A stretch of 64,000 nucleotides of DNA, taken from assembly GCA_003045895.1 (NCBI GenBank), contig PZPC01000013.1:1-64000 (forward strand), in the 5' to 3' direction. The notes under the pieces are model-generated. The model did no database searches and was not told the DNA's origin. It worked only from the letters and a program-made list of their open reading frames with translations. A program made the translations under genes and the position numbers. Of this stretch, positions 29,601-39,475 are shown piece after piece (the stretch's first letter is position 1; each line of letters opens with the position of its first letter). Source of the DNA: Bacteroidota bacterium. Lineage in GTDB: Bacteria > Bacteroidota > Bacteroidia > Chitinophagales > Saprospiraceae.

Positions 29601-29861
29601 GGTGGCAAAACGCACAAGCTCCAGGTCAGTTGGGATGTGTTCAACTTTGCCAACTTGTTGAACCCTTCCTGGGGTGTCCGTTACAACGTACCGGGTAACT
29701 TCAACAACTACTTCCTGTACACCTTCGAAGGTTACGAGGCCGACGGCACCACGCCTAAGTTCTCTTACCTGGAAGATAAAACGGGTAACGATGCCCTGAA
29801 CATCAGCGACTTCAGCTCACGCTGGCGCATGCGTTTGGGTCTTCGCTACATCTTTAACTAA
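26622..29861 (+). CDS. TonB-dependent receptor with carboxypeptidase-regulatory-like N-terminus (Oar-like)
   Basis: 1079 aa; GRITDSNGEPLIGANIVAVH, plug-like segment, C-terminal RLGLRYIFN. Confidence 0.92.
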   Translation: MNFLRLMRATLAIAALFLLPGSVFAQGVTTSSMQGRITDSNGEPLIGANIVAVHLPSGTVIGTATEIDGSYRMPGMRVGGPYKVTITYTGYGEQTIEGIYLRLGENFKRDYTLEDAAIALGIIEVTGTRGTVGTNSGASTQITEEDINNVPTLNRDLSDYVRLTPQSTGFGGGTSFGGVNNRYNAIYVDGAVNNDVFGLSSQGTNGGQTGTSPFSIDIIDQLQVVLSPYDVSLGGFAGGGINAVTKSGTNEFKGTAYYFTQNENFVGKTNESQTERTGSERTEVAPFTQKTYGASLGGPIMKDKAFFFVNAEIQDDVTPSPFDFGIYNGDATLAQLQQVRDYTRDNFNYDPGTFADGSNKLEGIKLFAKLDVNLNDNNRLTLRHNYTKADNTSTFASSASRINYSNNGIFFPSTTNSSALELNSRFGNKFSNNLIVGFTTVRDDRDPIGGDFPYVFINDGAGELAFGSEQFSTGNILNQDIFTLTDNFKIYKNNHTITIGTHNEFYHAYNLFIGQNYGTYRFGSVADYLAGAPATEYDRAYSLVDDITGDGSAAGATFDAIQLGLYAQDEWSVSPQFTLSYGLRIDVPIITTDPAIDPSFNTTTLPLVAQSYPIAKDVEGGKAPDGQIMFSPRAGFTYDFASARRTILRGGVGIFTSRIPFVWPGAMFSNNGLTLGRVDERNITGDVVFNPSIKEQYTNPDFTVPSGQVDLFTTDFKFPQVLRGNLAVDTELPGGISATLEGIYTKTLNNIVYTQVNNDPTVNFNWTGNGGDDRPVFNRRNLDNTYSAIYLASNTNEGYTYSVTAALAKEFDFGLNATLAYTYGDAEAVNEGTSSQNSSQWRGQVNTDGRNSPVLGRSDFALGSRILSTLTYQFDWNKSKNATTAITLFYEGAKGSPYSYVIGGSNARNINNEAGSTSANRSLIWVPANESEINLVDKNGVSAAEQWNNLNAFIENDPYLSENRGGYAEKNSNWSPYTSFLDVSLRQDFGVKVGGKTHKLQVSWDVFNFANLLNPSWGVRYNVPGNFNNYFLYTFEGYEADGTTPKFSYLEDKTGNDALNISDFSSRWRMRLGLRYIFN

Positions 29862-29905
29862 AGTGCCTCGCGTTTGAAACGCTTAGCCATTTAGTAATAA
29901 GCCGG

Positions 29906-29938
29906 ACGGGCAACTGTGATCCTATCACGGTTGCCCGT
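29906..29938 (+). terminator. Intrinsic terminator-like hairpin after the TonB-dependent receptor gene
   Basis: acgggcaactgtgat-cct-atcacggttgcccgt (one mismatch), then ttgctttt. Confidence 0.75.
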
Positions 29939-30101
29939 TTGCTTTTAGCAATACTGAAATAACTACGGCCTATCCTGCAATAACAATACCTGGAAAGATT
30001 GCCGGGCAACCATATTTTCCGTAATTTTCCACCCAATTATTCCATTAGTAGTGGGGCAAAAGCTGATTTTTTTAACGCCCCTTACCCAAAACCACTCCTT
30101 G

Positions 30102-32693
30102 ATGCGAAATTTTACCGTTTTCATTACCCTATTATTGTTAACGACCTCCCTGGCCTGGTCCCAAACCAGCCACCTGGTGGTCACGAGCGGGCTCACCTTT
30201 GTGCCCGCGCAGCTGACGATCAACGTTGGTGATACGGTCATTTGGCGGAATGAGGGCCTGGATCTCCACAACGTCAACGGCAGTACGGCTACTTATCCCA
30301 ACAACCCCGCCGGGTTTTCCAATGGTGCGCCTTCCAGCAGCTTATGGGAGTTCCGGCACGTCTTCACGCTGCCCGGCACCTACACCTACCAGTGCGACCC
30401 CCACGTTTCGGCCAACATGTTCGGTTTTATCACCGTCAATGGCAACACCGGCGGCGGCGTAGACCTGGTCATTTCCGAGATCATGTACAACCCGCCGGAG
30501 AGTGGGGTAGATACCTACGAATACATTGAGTTGTACAACAATGGCAGCAATGCCGTTAATTTGCTCAATTACGGCTTCACGGCGGGCGTTGAATACACCT
30601 TCAACTCGGGCTACAACCTGGGCGCCGGCGACTACGTACTTTTTGCCGTCGACAGCGTGGCTTTCGCCGCTGCTTTTGGTATCAATGCGTTCCAGTTTAC
30701 GGCGGGTAGTCTCTCCAATGGGGGGGAATTGATCGCCTTTGCCGACCCCACCGGGAATATCGTAGACTCGGTTGATTTCGACGACAGCTTTCCCTGGCCA
30801 ATCGCCGCCGATGGCTTCGGCGCCAGCCTGGTGCTTTGTGATGTCAACAGCGACAACAATGACGGCGCCAACTGGGCCGCTGCTAATACCGGAACCGGCG
30901 TTATCTCCGGTGGCATAGAAATTTTTGGCAACCCAGGCAGCGCTTCGGCCTGCCCCGAAGGTGCTACGGTCCGCTTCCTGGACACCGCCCTGGAAGTAGC
31001 AGAAGACCAGGGAACAGCCACCGTGCGGGTCGAAATCCGTGACGCTGGCGACCAGGATTATACCGTTGCTATCGAAGCCGATGCGGCTTCTACAGCTACG
31101 GTGGGTACGGACATTGCCTTTAGCCCCACCAGCCTGACCTTCCTGGCGAGCGCCGGTGCCGTCGACACCCTGGAAATTACCCTAACCATTACCGACGACC
31201 TGGCACCGGAGACGCTGGAATTGCTGCGCCTCAATTTGGTCAACGCCAGCATGGGCCTCACCATCAATGGTATTGCCAGCACATCCAACATCACGATTAC
31301 GGACAACGATACCGATATTCCCAACGTGGTAATCACCGAGATCATGTACAGCCCCCCAGGAACCGACACCGAAAGTGAATACCTGGAATTGTACAACAAC
31401 GGCAATACGCCCGTGGAACTGGCCGGTTTTTATTTTTCTGCCGGTATCGTAGACACCTTGCCAGCTTACACCCTGGCTGCTGGCGGCTACCTGCTGCTCT
31501 CCGTGGATTCGGCTAATGTAGAAGCCCTCTACGGCGTTCCCGCTCTGCAGTGGGAGAGTGGTTCGCTCAACAACAGCGGCGAATTGATCGAATTGCGCGA
31601 CGCTTCTGGCAACGTGGTCGATGCGGTCCAGTACGGCGTTGCGGGTGACTGGCCCAGTGCGGCCAATGGCAGTGGCCCAGCCCTAATCCTCTGTGACGCC
31701 AATGCCGACAACAGCCTGGCGGCCAGTTGGATTGCCGGGGTACAACCCACCGGGGTGTTCATTAGCGGTATTCAAATCCTGGGTAGCCCCGGTGCCAGCA
31801 ACAATTGTACCCCTCCCGAACCAATGGGCTATACCCCTTACCCTGTCGGAACGGTTACCAGTATCAACGCCAACGGGGTGATTGACTCGCTGGGTGTGCA
31901 AGCCGAACTGACGGGTATTGTCTATGGGGTCAACCTGCGCCCCAATGGTCTGCAATTCACTATCATCGATGCAGCCGGTGACGGTATTGGGGCATTTAGC
32001 AGCAGCGCTACCTTTGGCTACACCGTAACCGAAGGCGACGAAGTGACCCTGCAGGGCACCGTCAGCCAATTCAGTGGCCTGGCCCAGATGAACCTGGATA
32101 CCGTTATCCTGAACAGTATGGGGAATGCACTGGTGAATCCTACGCCCGTGACTGTACTCAACGAGGACACCGAATCGCAGCTGGTCGAATTAACGGGGGT
32201 CACTATTACCGATGTCGTTACGGCCGGTGGCCTGAATGTCACCCTCGACGATGGTCAGGGAAATACTTACCTGATGCGCATTGATTTTGATACCGACATC
32301 ACCGAAGCCTTCATCACGGGGCTGGGCGGCAATACGCTCAAAGTGGTGGGTATTGGTGGCCAGTTCGATGGCTCAGAACCCTACGACGAAGGTTACCAGA
32401 TTCTGCCCCGCTACCAGGCGGATATTACGGTCATCAACCGGGTAGAAGAACCCGTCTGGGGTGCCGGCGTCGCTGTTTTCCCGAATCCCGTGCGCAACCA
32501 GCTGACCATCACGTCGGCTGTTGACCTGGAACAGGTCGTGGTGAAAAACGGTTTGGGCCAACCCGTACTGCGTATCGCGGCAGGAACGAGCAACCGCCAC
32601 GTGTTTTCAGTAGCTACGCTGGCGGCTGGCGTATACTTTGTCGAAATGTACAGCGGTGGCGAGCGCGTAGTTCGTCGCCTGGTCAAACAATAG
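30102..32693 (+). CDS. Secreted protein: cupredoxin-like + two lamin-tail domains + Calx-beta-like + OB-fold-like + T9SS type A C-terminal domain
   Basis: NVGDTVIWRNEGLDLHNV...TYQCDPHVSANMFG; two VISEIMYNPP / VITEIMYSPP repeats; C-terminal VAVFPNPVRNQLTITS...VYFVEMYSGGERVVRRLVKQ. Confidence 0.88.
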   Translation: MRNFTVFITLLLLTTSLAWSQTSHLVVTSGLTFVPAQLTINVGDTVIWRNEGLDLHNVNGSTATYPNNPAGFSNGAPSSSLWEFRHVFTLPGTYTYQCDPHVSANMFGFITVNGNTGGGVDLVISEIMYNPPESGVDTYEYIELYNNGSNAVNLLNYGFTAGVEYTFNSGYNLGAGDYVLFAVDSVAFAAAFGINAFQFTAGSLSNGGELIAFADPTGNIVDSVDFDDSFPWPIAADGFGASLVLCDVNSDNNDGANWAAANTGTGVISGGIEIFGNPGSASACPEGATVRFLDTALEVAEDQGTATVRVEIRDAGDQDYTVAIEADAASTATVGTDIAFSPTSLTFLASAGAVDTLEITLTITDDLAPETLELLRLNLVNASMGLTINGIASTSNITITDNDTDIPNVVITEIMYSPPGTDTESEYLELYNNGNTPVELAGFYFSAGIVDTLPAYTLAAGGYLLLSVDSANVEALYGVPALQWESGSLNNSGELIELRDASGNVVDAVQYGVAGDWPSAANGSGPALILCDANADNSLAASWIAGVQPTGVFISGIQILGSPGASNNCTPPEPMGYTPYPVGTVTSINANGVIDSLGVQAELTGIVYGVNLRPNGLQFTIIDAAGDGIGAFSSSATFGYTVTEGDEVTLQGTVSQFSGLAQMNLDTVILNSMGNALVNPTPVTVLNEDTESQLVELTGVTITDVVTAGGLNVTLDDGQGNTYLMRIDFDTDITEAFITGLGGNTLKVVGIGGQFDGSEPYDEGYQILPRYQADITVINRVEEPVWGAGVAVFPNPVRNQLTITSAVDLEQVVVKNGLGQPVLRIAAGTSNRHVFSVATLAAGVYFVEMYSGGERVVRRLVKQ

Positions 32694-32720
32694 ACCCACT
32701 GGGTTGTTTTTTAACAGAAA

Positions 32721-32754
32721 ACATGGGCTGTTCCGTTTTCGGGACAGCCCATGT
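32721..32754 (+). terminator. Terminator-like hairpin after the T9SS protein gene
   Basis: acatgggctgttccg-tttt-cgggacagcccatgt. Confidence 0.7.
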
Positions 32755-32780
32755 GCTGTTTCGTTCTTACTTTTGTAGCT

Positions 32781-33593
32781 ATGGCAGTAAGTAAATTAAA
32801 GATTGGGTTGTGCCTGTCCGGCGGCGCCGCCCGGGGGATTGCCCACGTAGGGGTTATCCAGGCCTTGTTGGAAGCAGGCATTGAGCCTGCCGTCACGGCC
32901 GGTTCCAGTGCGGGGTCCGTTGTCGGGGTGCTGTACGCAGCGGGTCTTTCCCCCTCCGAAATGCTGGATTTTATTGAACAAAGCAACTTTCTGAAATTGG
33001 TGAAATTCGGCCTGCCCAGCGGCGGCCTGTCCCGGCTGACGTTCATCAACGAGCGTTTGGCTGCCGTCATTCCTGAGAATGATTTTGCCAGGCTCAAGAA
33101 GCCCCTTTTCGTGACCATGACCAACCTGAACAGTGGCCAGCTGGAAGTGCGGAATTCGGGGCAATTGTTTGAAGTCATTACGGCTTCCTGCTGCATTCCC
33201 CTGGTTTTTAAACCCGTGGAAATTGATGGCCACCTGTACGTCGATGGCGGTCTGCTGTCCAATCTGCCGGTGGAACCCTTGCTCACCGAGGCCGACTTTA
33301 TCATTGGCGTTAACGTGATTCCGCAGGTGGTGCTGGAAAACAAAGCCCTGAATGGCGTTATCGACATTGCCAATCGCTGTTTTGACCTTTCGATACTGGC
33401 CAATTCCCGACCCCAGGTGAGCCTCTGCGACTACCTGGTCCGCATGGAAGGGATCGGTGAGTTCGGCGTTTTTCAGTTCAACCGCTACCAGGAAATCTAC
33501 GAGTTGGGCTACGCAGAGGCCGTGCGCCAAATGCCCGAAATTTTAGCGACCCTCAAGGCGCAGGAGGTGGTGGTGGCTTCTTCGAGTTTGTAG
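32781..33593 (+). CDS. Patatin-like phospholipase
   Basis: GLCLSGGAARGIAHVG, GSSAGSVVG (GxSxG), DGGLLSNLP. Confidence 0.95.
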   Translation: MAVSKLKIGLCLSGGAARGIAHVGVIQALLEAGIEPAVTAGSSAGSVVGVLYAAGLSPSEMLDFIEQSNFLKLVKFGLPSGGLSRLTFINERLAAVIPENDFARLKKPLFVTMTNLNSGQLEVRNSGQLFEVITASCCIPLVFKPVEIDGHLYVDGGLLSNLPVEPLLTEADFIIGVNVIPQVVLENKALNGVIDIANRCFDLSILANSRPQVSLCDYLVRMEGIGEFGVFQFNRYQEIYELGYAEAVRQMPEILATLKAQEVVVASSSL

Positions 33594-33604
33594 GTCAGCT
33601 TTCG

Positions 33605-34099
33605 CTACCGCAGGTACGCCGATCGTTCTCCTTCGCTGGGCAATTCTACCTCAATGTGCTCCCGCATGGTGGTCGCTAGCGAGAGACCGTAATAATTTAC
33701 TTTTATTGGAAAGTTCTTGTGGGTGCGATCCACCAATACCGCTATTTCAATCTGTTTGGGCAGAATATCCAGGAGGGGCTTACAAGCGTAGAATAAAGTG
33801 CGACCGGTATTGGCTACATCATCCACTACCAGGATAGGTTTGCCCGCCAGATCGGCCAGTGGCATACCAATGGTAATGGGGGTGGCCAGTGGATTGGCCG
33901 GATTGATCTGGATATTGGTCAGGTTGATCGGTGCTTTAGCCAGCCGGCGGAGTTCGGCCACCAGCAACTCGGCAAAGCGCATGCCGTTGCGGTTGATGCC
34001 CGCTACGATCAGTTCCTTTTCGGCGGTGTTGTGTTCCATGATCTCGATGGCCAACCGCCTGATTTTTTGTTCTATTTGCCGGTGATTCAGTATCTGCAT
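33605..34099 (-). CDS. Phosphoribosyltransferase (PyrR-like)
   Basis: KPILVVDDVANTGRTLFYA PRPP-binding motif. Confidence 0.88.
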   Translation of the reverse strand: MQILNHRQIEQKIRRLAIEIMEHNTAEKELIVAGINRNGMRFAELLVAELRRLAKAPINLTNIQINPANPLATPITIGMPLADLAGKPILVVDDVANTGRTLFYACKPLLDILPKQIEIAVLVDRTHKNFPIKVNYYGLSLATTMREHIEVELPSEGERSAYLR

Positions 34100-34351
34100 G
34101 GTCGTTTGTTGTGGAGCACTCAAAGTTAGGTAATCTCTGCTTAGGGCAAACACATCTTTTGGGTTTGATTGCTACAAAAACACCAAAGCCCCTGGATTTT
34201 ACCCTGGCGCGCTACTTTTGTCCAGGTTGCTACCGCAACAAAAGCGATAGACTTTACGGCCATATGACGAATTAGCGAAAATTCGCTGGAGATTCTATTC
34301 CCATTGCCAATACTTTTATTTACTTTGCAGTAAAGTTGAGTAACAAGAATT

Positions 34352-35692
34352 ATGGTGCAGCAAATTTTATTTTTGATCCTTGCCGGCGGCGCTTCGGCCT
34401 ACGCCTGGACACAGTTCATGGCCATCCGGAAGACCATTCTACTGGGGCAAGACGAAGTAATAACGGGAGACACGAGTGCCCGCTGGCGCAATGTGCTGTT
34501 GATCGCCTTTGGGCAAAAGAAGATGTTCAAGCGCTGGATACCTGCGGTGTTCCACCTGTTTATCTACGTGGCATTTTTGTTTACGCAAGTGGAGCTGATT
34601 GAGATTTTCATCGATGGCGTCTTCGGCGTACACCGGTTCTTTGCCAGTTTGCTGGGTGGTTTTTACACCCTGATTATTAATACGATCGAAATTCTTTCCG
34701 TGTTGGCCTTCGTCGCCACGTTTATCTTTTTGGCGCGGCGCAATTTGCTGAAAGTACCCCGCCTGGTAAAATCGGAACTGAATGGTTGGCCCAAACTGGA
34801 TGCCAATCTAATCCTGATCTTCGAGGTCATTCTTTTGGTGGCTATTTTTAGTATGAACGGCGCCGACGTGGTGCTGCAGGGCCGTGACCCGCTGCACTAC
34901 CACGACACGGGCTTTCTGGCCGTCAGTTCCTGGCTGGGACCAGCTTTGTTTGGCGGCCTGAGTGACGGTGCGCTGGTGCTGGTCGAACGCGCGGGCTGGT
35001 GGCTGCACCTGGGCATGGTCTTGTTGTTCCTGAACTACCTGCCCAAATCGAAGCACCTGCACATCCTGCTGGCTTTCCCGAACACGTTTTTTGCGCGGCA
35101 ACGCCCCCGCGGAGAAATGGAAAATATGCCCGCCATCATGAACGAAGTTAAAAGCATGATGGGCCTGGCTGAAGATACGGGCGCCGCCGACGAAGAACTA
35201 CCCGAATTCGGCGCCAATGATATTACGACCCTCAGTTGGATCGACGTGTTGGGGGCCTACACCTGTACCGAATGTGGGCGCTGTAGCTCGGTGTGTCCGG
35301 CCAATGCCACGGGCAAGCAACTCTCGCCCCGCAAGATCATGATGGATATCCGTGACCGGGCCGATGAGGTCTACACCAAGATCCAAAGTGGCAAGCCCGA
35401 GTATGCCGTGGACGCTGAAAAACCACTGGACAAAACCAATTTCAACGACGGTAAATCCCTTTTTGATTACATCACCCGGGAAGAGCTGCACGCCTGCACG
35501 ACCTGTAATGCCTGTGTGGAGGCTTGTCCGGTGTTGATCAACCCCCTGGAGCCGATCCTGAAAATGCGGCGCTACGAAATCCTGACCGAATCGGCGGGAC
35601 CCGGTTCCTGGCTGCCGATGTTCAATTCAATTGAAAACAGCGGCGCTGCCTGGAGCATGACGATCGACCGGGAAGAGTGGACGAAAGCCTAG
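34352..35692 (+). CDS. (Fe-S)-binding membrane protein, heterodisulfide-reductase-related
   Basis: N-terminal TMs, then CTECGRCSSVCPAN and CTTCNACVEACPV 4Fe-4S motifs. Confidence 0.93.
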   Translation: MVQQILFLILAGGASAYAWTQFMAIRKTILLGQDEVITGDTSARWRNVLLIAFGQKKMFKRWIPAVFHLFIYVAFLFTQVELIEIFIDGVFGVHRFFASLLGGFYTLIINTIEILSVLAFVATFIFLARRNLLKVPRLVKSELNGWPKLDANLILIFEVILLVAIFSMNGADVVLQGRDPLHYHDTGFLAVSSWLGPALFGGLSDGALVLVERAGWWLHLGMVLLFLNYLPKSKHLHILLAFPNTFFARQRPRGEMENMPAIMNEVKSMMGLAEDTGAADEELPEFGANDITTLSWIDVLGAYTCTECGRCSSVCPANATGKQLSPRKIMMDIRDRADEVYTKIQSGKPEYAVDAEKPLDKTNFNDGKSLFDYITREELHACTTCNACVEACPVLINPLEPILKMRRYEILTESAGPGSWLPMFNSIENSGAAWSMTIDREEWTKA

Positions 35693-35743
35693 TTAATTAA
35701 AAATCTTCTCCGCCCCACAAAGGTCGGAGGGCCATTAGATAGT

Positions 35744-36526
35744 GTGATGAAGATCAAAACCATGGCGGCCTACGCGGCCGAAGGAAAAGAACCGGAAATA
35801 TTGTTCTGGGTAGGTTGTGCCGGTAGTTTCGACGACCGTGCCCAAAAGGTGACCCGGGCCTTTGCGGAAATCCTAACGGCTGCCGAAATGGAATTCGCTA
35901 TCCTGGGCAACGAAGAGCAGTGCACCGGTGATCCTGCCCGCCGTGCGGGCAATGAGTTCATTTTCCAAATGGTGGCCCTGCAAAATATTGAAACCCTCAA
36001 TATGTACCAGGTCAAGAAGATCGTGACGGCTTGTCCGCACTGCTTCAATACCATTAAAAACGAGTACCCCGCGTTGGGCGGTACTTACGAAGTGGTGCAC
36101 CATACGCAGTTGCTCCAGCAGCTGATCGACGAAGGCCGCATCAAGCTAAAGGAAGGTGGCACTTTCCAGGGTAAGCGAATCACTTATCACGACAGCTGCT
36201 ACCTGGGGCGGATCAACGGCGTTTACGAAGCGCCCCGTGCCGTACTGGCTTCGCTCGACAGCCAGCTGGTAGAACTCAAACGCAGCAAGCAGAACGGCCT
36301 GTGCTGCGGCGCTGGCGGTGCCCAGATGTGGAAAGAAGACGAACCCGGTGACAAGCGCATCAACATCGAACGGTCCGAAGAAGCGCTGGCGACCGGCGCG
36401 TCGGTCATCGCCGTCAATTGTCCTTTCTGCCTGACGATGATGAGCGACGGCGTCAAAGCCAAAGAAAAGCAAGACGAAGTCATGGTCCTCGATCTGAGCG
36501 AACTGATTGTACAAAACCTCGCTTAA
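35744..36526 (+). CDS. (Fe-S)-binding protein with CCG cysteine-rich domains
   Basis: WVGCAGSFDDRAQKV, TACPHCFNTIKNEYP, HDSCYLGR, GLCCGAGGAQMW. Confidence 0.93.
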   Translation: MMKIKTMAAYAAEGKEPEILFWVGCAGSFDDRAQKVTRAFAEILTAAEMEFAILGNEEQCTGDPARRAGNEFIFQMVALQNIETLNMYQVKKIVTACPHCFNTIKNEYPALGGTYEVVHHTQLLQQLIDEGRIKLKEGGTFQGKRITYHDSCYLGRINGVYEAPRAVLASLDSQLVELKRSKQNGLCCGAGGAQMWKEDEPGDKRINIERSEEALATGASVIAVNCPFCLTMMSDGVKAKEKQDEVMVLDLSELIVQNLA

Positions 36527-36535
36527 CTTATACCT

Positions 36536-37012
36536 ATGCTACCTACCGATCTATCACCCACCTCCCGCGTGTGGGTTTACCAGGCCAACGTGCCTTTTGC
36601 CAGCAGTGAGGTGGAAGCAGTAACCACCCACCTGGCGGCTTTTGCCCAGCAGTGGGTGAGCCACAACAACCAGTTGCGCGCCGGGGCCACCGTTTTGCAC
36701 GATCGCTTTGTGGTACTGGCCGTCGACGAGTCCCAGTCGGGTGCCAGCGGTTGCAGCATCGACAGCTCCGTCAACTTCCTCAAAAAGCTAGGTTCCCATT
36801 ACGAGCGCGACCTCTTCGATCGGCTGCGCTTTTCCTACGAAAAGGACGGTGAGGTGCATACCGTCGGGAAAGAGGAGTTCGTCGAATTGTACGCCCAGGG
36901 TGAGATCAACGACGAAACGATTGTTTTTGACCCCCTGGTGAAAACACTGGGCGAATTGTCGTCGGCTTTTCGGAAACCGCTGAAAGACAGTTGGCACGTG
37001 CGGTTCGTCTGA
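36536..37012 (+). CDS. Conserved Bacteroidota protein (often labelled 'ABC transporter ATPase', no P-loop here)
   Basis: 158 aa immediately downstream of the Fe-S pair. Confidence 0.8.
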   Translation: MLPTDLSPTSRVWVYQANVPFASSEVEAVTTHLAAFAQQWVSHNNQLRAGATVLHDRFVVLAVDESQSGASGCSIDSSVNFLKKLGSHYERDLFDRLRFSYEKDGEVHTVGKEEFVELYAQGEINDETIVFDPLVKTLGELSSAFRKPLKDSWHVRFV

Positions 37013-37173
37013 GCACTTGTTTGGTGCGAACCGCTGGCTAGACATTCCGTGGGGTAGGCACTCAACGATGGTCGTCTTGTTTTTTTATCGCTACTTTCCT
37101 ATCTTTAGTAGATTAAAGACAAGCCCTTTCCCGGGGGAAGGCGATACTTGTATTCAAGTACAAAGACAACATC

Positions 37174-37641
37174 ATGATCGGTAAGGTAAAACAGTGGCTG
37201 GGAATTGAAGGCGTTAAGTTGGAACTACGCATTCCAGAGGGGCAGTTGCTGGGTAGTGGTCGTCTAGAGGGCACTATTCATTTTCAATCCATGAATCCGC
37301 AAACCGTGACGGGTATTCGCGTCGTCCTGATCGAACGCTATGGTCGGGGTAGGGGAGAAGAACGCCTGGTGGACGAATACGAACTAGGCGCAACAGAACT
37401 CAACGAAACGTTTAATGTGGAACCCGGCGAAGAAGTTGTTAAGTCGTTTGACTTGCGCTTTCATGTTTTGCGTTCGGCAGTCGACGATTGGGGTTCGCGC
37501 AACCTGGTCAACCAACAGCTGGCTAAAGCAGCCCGCTGGGTGCGCAACGCAGCATCGCAATACCGGGTGGAAGCCGAAGCCAAAGTAAAAGGTGTAGCCC
37601 TCAATCCCTTCGACAAAAAGGTGGTTAAATTGGGGCGCTAG
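37174..37641 (+). CDS. Hypothetical protein, possibly Spo0M/arrestin-like fold
   Basis: 155 aa; VKLELRIPEGQLLGSGRLEGTIHFQSMNPQTVTGIRVVLIERYGR resembles arrestin-like N-termini. Confidence 0.65.
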   Translation: MIGKVKQWLGIEGVKLELRIPEGQLLGSGRLEGTIHFQSMNPQTVTGIRVVLIERYGRGRGEERLVDEYELGATELNETFNVEPGEEVVKSFDLRFHVLRSAVDDWGSRNLVNQQLAKAARWVRNAASQYRVEAEAKVKGVALNPFDKKVVKLGR

Positions 37642-37646
37642 CGCGA

Positions 37647-39008
37647 TTATCTTTTCCGGAATCCTTTCTTTTTTGCGGCACCTACGCCCGGTGCACCAGC
37701 GCCACCCATCATACCCGGGTTTTTGCTCATTTGGTGCATCATCTTGCGCATCTGATCAAACTGTTTGATGAAGCGGTTGATGTCGTCCATTTGCTGGCCA
37801 CAGCCGCGGGCAATGCGCTTCTTCCGACTCAGGTCCAGCACCTCGGGGTTTTCTCGTTCCAGCGGAGTCATCGAGAAGATGATGGCTTCCACCTTATTGA
37901 AAGCATTGTTGTCGATATTCAGGTCGCGGGTCATCTTGCCGATGCCGGGAATCATGTTCAGGAGGCTCTTCAAGTCGCCCATGCGGCGCAACTGGGCAAT
38001 CTGACTGAGGAAGTCGTTGAAATCAAACTTGTTCTTTTTGATTTTCTTTTCCAGGCGCTTGGCCTCTTCTTCGTCAAACTGGTCCTGGGCTCTCTCCACA
38101 AAGGATACGATATCTCCCATGCCCAAAATCCGTTGAGCCATGCGCTCGGGGTGAAAGACATCGAGGGTATCCATCTTTTCGCCGGTAGAGACGAATTTGA
38201 TGGGTTTACCTACCGTATATTTAACCGACAGGGCGGCTCCGCCACGGGTGTCGCCATCGAGTTTGGTCAGTACGACACCATCGTAATTGATGCGGTCGTT
38301 GAAAGCTTTGGCGGTATTAACGGCATCCTGGCCGGTCATGGAGTCGACGACAAAAAGCGTTTCGTTGGGGGAGATCGCATCTTTGACCTGCGCGATCTCA
38401 TTCATCATGGCTTCGTCGACCGACAAACGGCCTGCGGTGTCCACGATGACGGCATCGTACTTGTTTTTTTGGGCAAAGGCAATGGCGTTGAGGGCGATCT
38501 CTACCGGATTCTTGTTTTCCGGTTCCTTGTAGATGCTGGCACCGACTTGCTCGGCAATGACGGTCAGCTGGTCAATGGCCGCCGGACGGTAGACGTCGCA
38601 AGCACAAACCAGGACTTTCTTGTTGCGTTTTTCTTTTAGGAACAACGCGAGCTTGCCGGTAAAGGTCGTTTTTCCCGATCCTTGCAAGCCTGCGATCAGG
38701 ATGACAGCCGGATCCCCTTTGATGTTGATACCCGCAGCTTGTCCTCCCATCAACTCGGTGAGTTCGTCCTGGACGATCTTCACCATAAGCTCACCCGGTT
38801 TGATATTCTTCAGGAGGTTTTCCTGGCCGAGTGCTTTGTCTTTTACCCGGTCGGTAAATTCCTTGGCGATCTTGTAGTTAACATCCGCGGCAACCAGGGC
38901 CCGTCGGATCTCTTTGACCGAATGGGCAATATTTATATCTGTCAGTTTAGCGTCACCACTTAAACTTTTAAAAACACCGTCGAGTCGATCACTTAAACTA
39001 TTAAACAT
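37647..39008 (-). CDS. ffh: Signal recognition particle protein Ffh
   Basis: GLQGSGKTTFTGKLA, VDTAGR, TKLDGDTRGGAALS, C-terminal Met-rich M domain; start at MFNSLSDRL. Confidence 0.98.
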   Translation of the reverse strand: MFNSLSDRLDGVFKSLSGDAKLTDINIAHSVKEIRRALVAADVNYKIAKEFTDRVKDKALGQENLLKNIKPGELMVKIVQDELTELMGGQAAGINIKGDPAVILIAGLQGSGKTTFTGKLALFLKEKRNKKVLVCACDVYRPAAIDQLTVIAEQVGASIYKEPENKNPVEIALNAIAFAQKNKYDAVIVDTAGRLSVDEAMMNEIAQVKDAISPNETLFVVDSMTGQDAVNTAKAFNDRINYDGVVLTKLDGDTRGGAALSVKYTVGKPIKFVSTGEKMDTLDVFHPERMAQRILGMGDIVSFVERAQDQFDEEEAKRLEKKIKKNKFDFNDFLSQIAQLRRMGDLKSLLNMIPGIGKMTRDLNIDNNAFNKVEAIIFSMTPLERENPEVLDLSRKKRIARGCGQQMDDINRFIKQFDQMRKMMHQMSKNPGMMGGAGAPGVGAAKKKGFRKR

Positions 39009-39475
39009 AAAAATGAGCATTATTTGGGGCTGCAAATATACAGAATATTCTGTTTGCGAGGGGTAATGTAGGTGAGGAATACCAATATGCGGAGAAAATT
39101 AAATTTTTCGTTTGATATCCATTTAATACTTGTCCTGTTAAAAGTGGCCAGATTCCCGGGACGGTGTTTAAAATCAGGGCTTCGGTCCATTATGTTAGAA
39201 AAAAAACATCCAATTTTTCGTTTTTTTTGTTGGTAGCGATTAAATTTACCATGATTATATTAGGTTGTATTGGTATTCTTTCAAATAATAGTCTGTAGTT
39301 GTCTTTAAACGCCGTACTAACGTTGATTAGGCGATAGTAGCTTTTTCCAACAAGGTAGTCCCCAAATAGCGTTTTGCCCAAGACCGTTGGTTGTAGAATT
39401 TCCCTTAACGGGGGATGTTCGAGTTAGCCCAACGACTTGTATTTTCATACTATTCACTTACTAACTACCACACTT

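Noticed and set aside
39190-39381. 63-aa minus-strand ORF in the ffh-OmpA intergenic region
   Set aside because: AT-rich with no domain and no supporting context; also checked for a 4.5S RNA there and saw no GGAA-tetraloop signature.
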